Source of the DNA: Axinella damicornis | Taxonomy: Eukaryota > Porifera > Demospongiae > Axinellida > Axinellidae | Length of the DNA: 64,000 nucleotides | Reading direction: 5' to 3' | NCBI GenBank assembly: GCA_963931865.1 | Contig: OZ007507.1 | Span: 19,967,985-20,031,984, forward strand | In this document: positions 54,721 through 64,000 of the stretch, piece after piece | Position numbering within the stretch: position 1 is the stretch's first letter | Layout: every line of letters begins with the position of its first letter | Made by a program: the position numbers and the translations under genes | Notes under the pieces: model-generated | What the model was told of the DNA's origin: nothing | Seen by the model: only the letters and a program-made list of their open reading frames with translations | Database searches by the model: none

Positions 54721-56210
54721 ATTGCTCAAGCTAGCTAGATAGTAGCTAGATACTAGCCAGACTGCCAGAGTAGCCAAAAACACTCATTTACGTAGCTAGA
54801 CTGGACTCTTTAGGTGGTGTGCGCGCTTGCCCGGGATTGTTCAGCACAGCGGGCTGTGGTGTTAATACAGCCAGACGTGCTTGCTAATGTCAACATTTTG
54901 TGTTTCTAAAAGTACATAGATTAGTTACTACAGTAGTTTCTGCTGTTTCATATGTACGTTGGAAATGGAAAGTAGTATTTTGAAATTTGAATGTCTACTA
55001 GTAATTTTAGTAACTCTAAGTGGGAATGGGATCGTGATATGCACAGCAATTCTAGTATTGCCCAGGATGCTCAGACAAGGAAATACCCACAAACCACTTA
55101 GGGTTTCCACTCAACAATTGCACTAAGTGGTGGGCCATTGTCAATGCCTAAAGCCACCATACTGGGGTCAAAGGTCTCACCAGGAATCAAGATGGTGAAA
55201 TCAAGCAACTGAATGTGCTCTATTCATGAAATCACAAACCCACATCCCAACATCCACAACCAGACAGGGGGTGAAACTTGCGCAGTAGACAGAAATCATG
55301 GCCGACAAATCTCCTGGCTGTACCGAAACAGGATGGATTGAAACCACTCAGGGAAAGCTAAGTGATCACTCTTTGTCCACGTCTAACCTGGGTCAAGCGC
55401 AAGGATTCCCCGACCTGGACTTAGATAATGTGCGATTGACATGACAGAGGCCATAGCTGAATGCAGAGTAGGATTACAATACTCCCGGCAAAATGAACAA
55501 CAGCACTCAAGCAAATACCTTCCCAGACACAAGTGGACACCTATAGCCCCAAGTACAATAGCAACGGACCAGTCGACCATTTACAGGAGCACCATAGCAA
55601 CGAACTAGTCGGCCATTTACAGGAGCGCTCTAAAGGTGCATACTTGCTATGACACAAAAGTCATTCATTGATGGTAGTTGAGGGGACAGCAGCTAGCTCT
55701 GTATAAGACTACGCAAACTCTTCCGTAATCATGTGACATGCACACACACACACGTACACCCCCACACACACATTCATATGTACGGACACATACTAACACA
55801 TACTACACACACAGCAATAAATGTATTACATCAGACTGGCTGTTATCACCAGCCAGTGGGTCTCCAAAGTCATGTATTATATATAATATTATACAGCTTT
55901 GCAATGTGATAGGGTATTCCCCTATAAATTCCCCATACTGAAAGCAAGGCACCTAGGGATAATTGGATTCTAGCACAATCAGCAGGACTTGTACAAACAA
56001 TCTTTGCAAGAGTTGGCGGAGAACATCCTGGAACATCCTGGTACTGGTAGTGCAACTCACTCTTCAGGATGATGCCTCAGGCCTTACTCTCACCCTATGG
56101 ACACTTTAGCCGACTCTGACTGCATCCGCAAGCTCACATTTTACTCTTTTCAAGGCTGCCTGTAGGTAGCTGCAATGTATGTCACAGCTCACTTCAATTA
56201 ATGGACACAT
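54721..56210. other. No gene recognised; minisatellite outliers
   Basis: Contains decayed units of the 36-bp minisatellite (55120-55400), a CA-rich patch (55739-55812) and a sequence at about 55895-55985 related to 56738-56850. No coding region is supported. Confidence 0.5.
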
Positions 56211-56612
56211 ACAGTTAAACCTGCCTTAGCGGGCACCTGAATAGGCGGTCACCTCCACATTGCGGTCAGCTTGGGAAAGTCCCGAAATTTGAGCCCATAG
56301 CCTCACTCCACCCCAAGCACGCTATAATACACGGCCACCGAGTGTGCACGTGTGTTGCGTATGTGCGTTTAACATTATAGAAAGTCAAACTGAACATACA
56401 AACATTTTACAGTACTTACACAGTAAGCCGGACAAGACGTTACTTGAATCAAAGTTGTTCAGTGTCACAAGAACCTTTGTAATGAGGTCAATCACACTAA
56501 AACTTCACATGACCGCTTTACCGAGGTCATCTGTAATGCAGCCACCTGTCTAATGAGGCCAAATATATTTGGCCCCCAGGTGACCGCATTAGACAGGCTC
56601 CACTGTACTGCC
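56211..56612. mobile_element. Probable TA-type MITE with TACAGT ends
   Basis: The left end TACAGTTAAACCTGCCTTA and the right end TTAGACAGGCTCCACTGTA are imperfect inverted repeats over about 19 bp, with GGTCACCT and GTGACCGC words mirrored inside. TACAGTGGAACCTCTNTAA-style ends are common in Tc1/mariner-related MITEs. Confidence 0.6.
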
Positions 56613-58521
56613 AACTGACAGTTGAAGCTCGCAATGATGCGCAATGGCAATCTTGACGGTATAATCACTATGGGCCTTCCGGTGCACTCAAGATTATGCC
56701 AAGAAATAATTATTCCCCCCACTCTCGGCCGAATTGACTATGCAATATAGTAGGGTGTTTCCCAATAAGTTCCCCCAGGCTGAATTGCAGCGGCAATTAG
56801 CACACACTGATAACTGAATTCCAGCACAATCAGCACTATGCAATCTAGCTTCCACTTGCTTGCTGGGCAAAATAAATGAAATTGTAAGTAGGTCACTAAT
56901 ATGGCGATCAGTTTGCACTGCCCACTTTCACACATAATTTCCACACATAACTGCATTCTTGGTGTGCAGGTAGAGAGGGCTCTGTATGGGGAAGCCTTGT
57001 TCCCAAACAGAGGGGCTTCGAGGTAAACAACATCACAGATAGCTAAGCACCTCAATGTGATGTCACTGATCACAGCACAGAACAAAAAGGATAGGCATTT
57101 CACCCGAGTAATATTCCCATCACATGTAAAAAGTTTCAAGGTCTGACATTCTGTACATAGCTAGCTGATTCATTGCCCTTCTCATGTAACCCACTACCCA
57201 TACGTCCGTCTGTCTGTCTGTCTGTCTGTCTGTCATGAGTACCTTTACCCCCCAGCTACCCCACCCAGCTATTGGCAGGTGTTAACAAGTGCCGTGTGTT
57301 CATACAACTCTACCTCTAGCCTGCAAAATTCGTCTGGGAACACAAAATTAGTCTGGGAACGCAAAACTAGTCAAACGAGACTAGTCCGGAACTATCCATA
57401 GGACCCATAAAAATACTAAACCTACCTGCACCTGCATGTTATAGTCTGTCAAATTTGGCCGGATGCAATTGCGCACTGCGGGATGCAAACTCAGTCATTC
57501 TTTCATACAGTGTGTAGCAAATGGCAACACTGTATTTCAGTCCCCCCAAGTCCACATGCTGTGCTGTGTTCAAGTCTAATCACTCTGTGAATTATCACTA
57601 GTACAATCTCTGTCTCCTTATGACCACACCTCAGGCCCCCAACACCACTTGTGCCAAATTGTGCATAGCTCAAGGCTATTTCACCTGCTGTGAAAAGTAA
57701 ATTGTTCCCTCCCTAACACACACAGATTAACAGGCCGTCGTCATCGGTAATACAACACCCGTCTTAATTTGCATGCCTGGGGCTTCAAAACTAGCCAGGA
57801 CAGGTACTCGGAACAGGATGGACCACTCTTTGGAAAGTAACAGGATTATGGCAACTAATGGCCGGATGACCTGGAAACAATGTGATTCCCATTCAAATCA
57901 TGGCCGATTTCCATCGTTAGCCCAATGGCTCAAGTCGCACACAAGCGGCGGTACAAATTAGCTAGCAAACAGCTGATACTGCAGGATTAGCATACCACGC
58001 GTACCGGCCCAGCTGATCATACCTGCAACTCGCACTCTGGCTAGTCGCCATGCACATCGACACTTGTACAACGCCTACGGCACCGTACTGTCCAACAACA
58101 TGTCAGACCATAGCAACACGTTACTTACTTGAGTTTTCTATAAACGCTACATTTTAAACTTATAAAGATGCTACACGTAAATTTATCACTAATACTATGC
58201 ACACACCTTTGTCAAATTCGTGAGGTTCTCAGGATGTCAATCGCCTAACGATGGCTTTCTTGTCTTCACAATACGTTCAGCTCTCAAATTTTCCGACCTC
58301 TGCGACTTGGATAGCTGTCTACTTAGCTCTTCCGTTTGAACTGGCAACTGCTCTGTGTACTACTGGTCGACACTGCTAGTGCTGCGCGGGAGGTGTGCCT
58401 GTGCATGCCGTGGGCGTAAATTAACTTTGGCGCTAATTGGTTAGTTTACGGTCTATAAATGAGTATACGGAGATATTGCGAGCAGAAGCTGAAAAACCAG
58501 AGGCATGAGAGGAAGAGAGCG
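56613..58521. other. No gene recognised; TAF7 5' flank
   Basis: Includes a GTCT tetranucleotide tract (57205-57233). The last few hundred bases upstream of 58522 should hold the TAF7 promoter and perhaps the start of the divergent minus-strand membrane-protein gene, but no core element is clear. Confidence 0.45.
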
Positions 58522-59658
58522 ATGTCTGGAGAGCTAGAACCAGAGCAGTTCATTCTTCGCCTCCCAACTGTAAGCAGACATGACATTATAGCCTAAATAT
58601 AGGCCTACGACATACAATGATATTCAGTTTCTCTTTCTGGGCTTATATTTTCTAGGACCAAGCGGACAGGGTGCGTGAGGCCATCAGGACGGATGCCCTG
58701 GGCAACAGGCTGCAGGTGGAGTTCCTTAGTAAGCAGCATGGGACAGGAGCAATGATCAGCATGCCTCTAATGATTGTGCAATAATTAGAATATGGTGCCA
58801 TAGCGTTCCCAGGCACTCCCCCTTCAGGGGGTGTGGCCTGGGAATGAGTGCTGATGTCGGCATGGCTCATTCAGTGGTGAAGGAAGCAAATTGGAGGTGT
58901 AGAGGCCATGTACCACACAAAGCGCAGCGTAAAGTTTCCGCCACGGCAGCGAAAAGAGCGATTTCAACTGCTTGTTTTCCCCCCTCATCATTCAAGCAAT
59001 CACCCAACTTTCAACATTTGCTGTGTACGTCTGTGGTAAACACTCATTTGATAAACTAACTTCCAACTGTCCAGTTTTGATGGCTTACAGTATATATTGT
59101 GAGCAAAGAAATGTACGTATGTAACTGGCCTGGAACTGCAGACGAGACTGCGCACTGACTGCTCAGCTATATAGTGTAGCAGCCAAAGTGATTGCAGCTG
59201 CTGCAGTTCCTATGCCACTGAAGATTGACTGTCAGAAGGGTCACAGCATCAAAGTCACAGACTACGTACCTATAGTGACATTGCCTTGCACATTCTGTGT
59301 AAGATGGGTGTGGCTTGTGTCAGTACTGCATGTACGAACCATATACCCATCAAATTTCTATTTCAGCGTGCAGAAGTTGCAAAATTTTTCTCCCACTAAA
59401 TAATATACACAGTACATGCATGTATAGCCAAATTTGGTCCAGCTGTGACCTCGGTCATGTACAGCAATTTCTTGTCCAACCTTACGCTATCTAGACTCAC
59501 ATGTACCAATCCGTTTCCCAACAGGAGATAAGAGACATGCTCACGTGAAGTGGGACGGTGAAGTTCTCTCAGCAAAGGTACACAACACCACTGGAGAATT
59601 ACCGTTAGGCTTATATCCCCCTTCCGTCCTTCCCCATACATGGACATCTTCATCCACC

Positions 59659-59689
<31 letters not shown>

Positions 59690-62478
59690 ACACCCACACA
59701 TGTGCACTAACGTATTCCCCTCAGCTAGTCGACCTCCCTTGCCTAACCGAGAGCTACAAGACTCTGGACAAGAAGACGGTGTACAAGACTGGAGACATCT
59801 CCCAGATGTTGGTGTGCTCCCCACAGCACCTGGAGCTACCCACTGAGAATGTGGAGGAGCTACCGCTGTCCCGGAGGAAAGAGGTCGTCAAGAAATTCAA
59901 CTGGAACCATGGCAGTGCGTTGGCATGGCAACTAGCTATTGTAGCCTCGTTCCCAGGCCATGTGGCCTGGGAACGAGGCTAGTGCTAGCCCATTGTGTGT
60001 ACATGTTGCTTGTACATTCCAGTCACGCCCCCATTGAAGAACACCAGAAAAAGAAGATTTCGGAAAACAACAACAAAGAAGGTCAGTGGTTGCTTCAAGC
60101 CTTCCCCCTCCCACACTCTCACCCACACCTATACATCCACACCCACACATCCTCCCCCCTCATCAACTATATGAAGATCTCTAGACTCTGCTCTTGCCCT
60201 GGACTTTTGAGGCAAATATTCATAGGACTATTCTGGGCTGAGTGTAGTATCCAGGAATTACAGCATGGCATAATAGAGCTATTTTGGCACATAAGCTGCC
60301 AAAGCCTACTCGTTCCACCACACCCACTCACACACACACACCTCGTTCCACCACACCCACTCACTCACACACACCTCGTTCCACCACACCCACTCACTCA
60401 CACACAGTAAGAGATGTATGATTAGTAATCCCCCGCGGTATTTCCAAATGTGCCTCTTCCATTGGGAATTTTCTGTGGAGTCAGAATTGGGAATTCTGAT
60501 CCTATCACTTGGGAGTTCAATAGTCCCTACATGTACTCCAGTGTGGTTGAGGGGGGTTAGTTTTATCGGACGTCAAACTATAAGATTTGGTGGAGGTTTG
60601 TTAGCTGATGCAATGGCCGTATGCAATTACAAGAAACCTTTCTCGATTTGTTTATTCAGTCACTTGACAGGAACTCGAATAAAAGCAGCTCAGCCACTGG
60701 TATTCGACTCCCCTTCAATCAGACCACAGTCATGTGATAGCCTACTGGCCAATCGTATTCCATCCTGATGGGATAGTAGTGGCTTATACGCTAGGTTGCT
60801 AGGGTTACGTTGCAAGGGGTCTACAGTCATTTCAAAGGACATAAAATGCAGCTGGTTAATCTAATCTGGAATGGTCACAAGACCACTCAACTAGGCCTAA
60901 GACGAATATGCTCAAAATTAATTAATATGAATTCCCCAAAGATTTTCCCAAACCTTGTAATAACAATTGCTGGCTAGTCTCATAACATTCAATTCAGTCA
61001 CTAAAATGTTGAAGGGTTCTCTTTGTGCCTATCGGATTGAGTGCCGTCAGACATTGGCATGCTGTGTAGCATCAGTTAGTTGAGTCAGTTGAACTGTTCT
61101 ACTCCTGATGGCGAGCAAGAGCGCATGATGATATCATCTTCACTGCAGCGGCGGAAGCGATGATGTCATCATGCACTTGTGGTGCTTGTCCCCAGACTTT
61201 AGCTTCTGGTTTCATTTCAGCAGTGTCCTTGGGACATAGGCTCTGCGTCAACGGAGAGGGTGGGACAAGCCTCACCCTTTGGAGTGACAGTACATTGCTC
61301 CCCCCCCCCCCCCCCCCAAAAAAAATGTAACCACTACTATTCAAATTGTCCCTTAATTAAACCATGTGTGTGCACACCTTTGGACATATTTTGACTCAGT
61401 ACCCAATGTTATCCCATACTAATTGTATCGTCATGACTACCACTCTTCCTTTGATCTCATCCCGTGTGGGTTCTGTGTTGCTAGTTTGTGGACTCGCCTG
61501 AAGTGGAGAAGGAAGTACGAAGACTCCTCAGGGAGGATTGTAATGCTGTCAGGGTCTGTATCCACAATCAAATTATGGACAACCTTTTAGCAAGAAGTTC
61601 GTTGTCACGGCGGTTGCTAGGGTGCCTATAGTGTAACACACTAGACAAGTGATTCCAGATTTTGCATGGAAACTTCTTGTAATCTCCAGCACTCTCTGCA
61701 AATCTTGATTTTAACCCTTTCACAGGTATGGGGACAGATCTGTTCCCACTGTAGTTTACTGATCAAGCAAGTCGACCAGTACATTTTTGGCGTGGGACTT
61801 CATTGAAAGGAGTTAATTCGATTCTCGGAATTCTTACCAGTCGAATGGTTAACATTATATGAGCTTAAGTCCTAGCATAGTTTGGTAACTGATGTCTGGC
61901 AATTCGGAGAATGTTGGTTAGTGTCTGGAAGCCCTAGCTCCCCCAATGGCAAGTTTGATTAGAGCCGGGAAGCCCTAGCTCCCCCAATGGTGTGTTTCTT
62001 TAGGGGCTGCTGGGAAGTGCTAGCATGTGTGATGCATACCATAGAACTCGTAGTTGGTGATGTCGCTGGTGGGAGCATGCTAAGAGAATCACAGCATGTA
62101 TTTAGCATGACCCTGCCACATCGAAGGGGCATCTGCAGAGAGCTTGCACTGTGGTAAAACGGCTCCCCTCCTCCCACGCATCTCCTCTCCCCCTTTCCTC
62201 CCCTTCCCCGTCCTTCCCTCTCCTCCCCCTCCCCCTCACATCCTCGAGGCTAGCTACCATACTCCCCCGTCTACTCCACCTCTCTCCTCCCTCCCATCCC
62301 ACCCCACCCCTCCTTTCCTCTCCACCCCCTCCCCCTCCTTCCCTCTCCTCCCCCTCCCCCTCACATTCTCGAGGCTAGCTACCATACTCCCCCGTCTACT
62401 CCTCCTCTCTCCTTGACCTCTCCTGCCAGCGTTCAAGGTCATCATGGACGAGGAGAAGCAGAACGACGACACCCAGAG
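58522..62478 (+). CDS. TAF7: TAF7, TFIID subunit 7, N-terminal half (continues beyond window)
   Basis: Seven exons: 58522-58569, 58656-58728, 59525-59577, 59725-59914, 60023-60081, 61485-61557, 62430-62478, all phase-consistent. Landmarks match TAF7: MSGELEPEQFILRLP, LVDLPCLTESYKTLDKKTVY, KTGDISQMLV, FNWNHG joined to ITPPLKNTRKRRFRK, FVDSPEVEKEVRRLL, FKVIMDEEKQNDD. TAF7 binds TAF1, restrains its acetyltransferase activity and is released during initiation. The visible part covers the TAFII55 N-terminal domain (TAF1-binding). The acidic C-terminal half is not in the window. The exon 6 donor is taken as GTATCC at 61558, since the nearer GTCTGT would put exon 7 out of frame. Confidence 0.93.
59660..59690 (+). 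repeat. Poly-C tract before TAF7 exon 4
   Basis: About 30 C in a row, 35 bp before the acceptor TCAG at 59721-59724. Confidence 0.95.
59942..59981. mobile_element. Minimal M5 foldback, TA-flanked
   Basis: TAGCCTCGTTCCCAGGCC, four bases ATGT, then the exact complement GGCCTGGGAACGAGGCTA. This 40-bp copy, inside TAF7 intron 4, is just two terminal repeats back to back and defines the family ends: TA target, then GCCTCG. Confidence 0.88.
60082..61484. other. TAF7 intron 5; no gene
   Basis: A short tandem (CTCGTTCCACCACACCCACT three times, about 60308-60400) and a poly-C run (61300-61317). Nothing else. Confidence 0.6.
61558..62429. repeat. TAF7 intron 6; duplicated pyrimidine-rich block
   Basis: About 62215-62285 and 62340-62410 are near-identical (CTCCCCCTCCCCCTCACAT then CGAGGCTAGCTACCATACTC), placing two long pyrimidine tracts before the exon 7 acceptor. 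Confidence 0.8.
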
Positions 62479-64000
62479 GTGAGGGCTGGGTCACATGACC
62501 AGTTGACCAGTTTGTGTGGTGATGTTGGGAGAGGCTAGTAATCAGTAATGTCCCATAGTATTCTCTACAGTAATCTCCAGTAATCTCCCGTGTTCTCTAC
62601 AGTAATCTCCAGTAATCTCCCGTGTTCTCTACAGTAATCTCTCTACAGTAGTCCCCAGAAAGCTACCGTAATCTCCAGTAAATGAAGACAATTTGGATCA
62701 CATGGGTACCAAATTGATATCCATATAAGAACACTATGTATGGTGATGCAGTGGTCTGCCCTCTTATTAATACGCCTATATCTCCACAGGAAGGAAATAT
62801 GCGCCTATAAGTGAGATACTCTTAATTTGGAATGACATTCCTCAAATATAGGAAGCTCGCTTCATTTCGAATTCAGTGCTTAATAAAGAGTAGAGTTGAA
62901 CCTGCACCTATCAGTGAATATGGGCCTATAAATGAGCTGCGCCTAATAGCGAGCGACTGCAGTATTGTATCTTGATGTGTTGCTAATACTTTGCTAGCTA
63001 GCAAACCGTTGCTATATAGTCACCAAACCGTTGCTATAGTCACCAAACCGTTCCTATGGTATCCAAACCATTGCTATAGTATCCAAACCGTTGCTATAGT
63101 ATCCAAACCGTCACCAAACCGTTGCTATTGTCACCAAACCATTGCTTAACCTTGTGTTTAGTTGTGTGACGTGTACAACTACTGAACTTCGCAGAAAATT
63201 GGAGACATTGTAGCTCTATGCATGTCAGTTCAGTAGTGTAGTACTATGGACTGTCAGGGCCCTCACTCTAACAAGGCTACTCACTTAAGCACTTCGCCTG
63301 TGTAAACATCTCTACCACAGAAAAATTCTTCCCCAACCCTGCCTAGGGTTGGTAGTGGTTGTAATTCAATACAGTGAACGTCCAGAGAGGTAGTTTGCTT
63401 TCTGGTGACGGTTATGTAACTCCAGCTGCCATTAGTGTACAACTATAAACAGCTGCTTGTTGCCATGCCAGGGAAGTGCATTAGCTGTATATGCACGTAC
63501 CTGTTGGACGGGTCTGTCTGGTATGTGCAGGCAGTAATGGCCCTGCATCAGCTGAGTGGCATCAGCTGCTCAAGCTTGCAGTGCATAGCACAATGGACCA
63601 TTAAATCCTCTCCTGTACATGTGACACAAGATAGCTGGTATGTATTACACTCTTAGTGCTAATTTGGTTCTTATGGTCAGCGTGTGTGATCACTCGAGCA
63701 TCACGGCCTTCACTAGTGGGACAATTGAACACGTCTGACCGGAAGGACCTGATTGACAACTGTTAAAGTACACGTTATAGAACCGGTGTGTGTGTGTGTG
63801 TGTGTGTGTGTTGGCTCACTTGAGAACTAGCTGTTCGCTGTATGAATCCTGACTAATGACACTCCTAGTACGTACCTTAACGTCCAATTAACACAAGTCA
63901 TGTATGTGATGTAACATACCATATTGTTTGCGGGTTTGATTTTTCCAATTCGCTAAACGATAGGGTAGGTGACGTGTTTCCAATGATAGATATACATGTA
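62479..64000. repeat. TAF7 intron or downstream; short tandem repeats
   Basis: 62565-62645 repeats TCTACAGTAATCTCCAGTAA units; 62760-62975 is a copy of the 52.0-52.3 kb dispersed repeat; 63000-63145 repeats CAAACCGTTGCTATAGT units of about 20 bp; 63787-63811 is a GT tract. No further TAF7 exon was recognised. Confidence 0.7.

Overview
The window is nuclear DNA from an animal. Every identified gene is a eukaryotic or metazoan family: cytoplasmic dynein-2 heavy chain (DYNC2H1), an HSPA12-type Hsp70, COMMD8, TFIID subunit TAF7, and one single-pass membrane protein I cannot name. Genes are split by GT-AG introns whose phases agree across every junction checked. Introns in the gene-rich right third are short (about 90 bp to 2 kb), and the intergenic DNA is crowded with small foldback transposons, minisatellites and (CA)n tracts. 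This suggests a compact-gened invertebrate. A sponge or other early-branching animal is my guess, but the species cannot be fixed from the sequence.

Layout. 1-1388: last three exons of an intact DYNC2H1 copy (copy A, + strand, entering from the left). 1.4-9.0 kb: repeats and small DNA transposons. 9.0-19.5 kb: HSPA12-like gene, with a 7.7 kb intron full of MITEs and one tRNA-derived SINE-like unit. 19.5-29 kb: minisatellites, foldback elements, a recent 393-bp tandem duplication and a decayed LINE. 29-33 kb and 36.5-38.2 kb: duplicated minisatellite-rich DNA. 32.1-43.4 kb: a second, broken DYNC2H1 3' copy (copy B), an inverted fragment (copy D) and a third degenerate copy (copy C). 43526-43725: a run of exactly 200 N. 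43786-45879: the first three coding exons of DYNC2H1 on the minus strand, divergent from COMMD8 (46065-47667, +) across a 185-bp shared promoter. 48846-51939 (perhaps to 53388): membrane-protein gene on the minus strand. 52-58 kb: minisatellites and repeats. 58522-62478: TAF7 (+), running out of the window.

Main points of interest. (1) The shared DYNC2H1/COMMD8 promoter holds a near-ideal RFX X-box (GTTGC-4-GCAAC), the ciliary-gene control element. (2) DYNC2H1 is split around the 200-N gap, with N-terminal exons on one strand and C-terminal exons on the other, which points to a scaffold misjoin or inversion. (3) The hexamer TAGCTA is about four-fold over-represented by hand count. At two sites where near-identical repeat copies can be compared, TA in one copy is TAGCTA in the other. 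A MITE family with TA target sites and ends starting with GC (TA-GCCTCGTTCCCAGGCC) is scattered across the window and would leave exactly this scar, so I propose that TAGCTA marks old excisions, some of which broke DYNC2H1 copies. (4) Several MITE families can be assigned from their target-site duplications (TTAA piggyBac-like; 8-bp hAT-like). I did not find a defence or otherwise novel multi-gene system.
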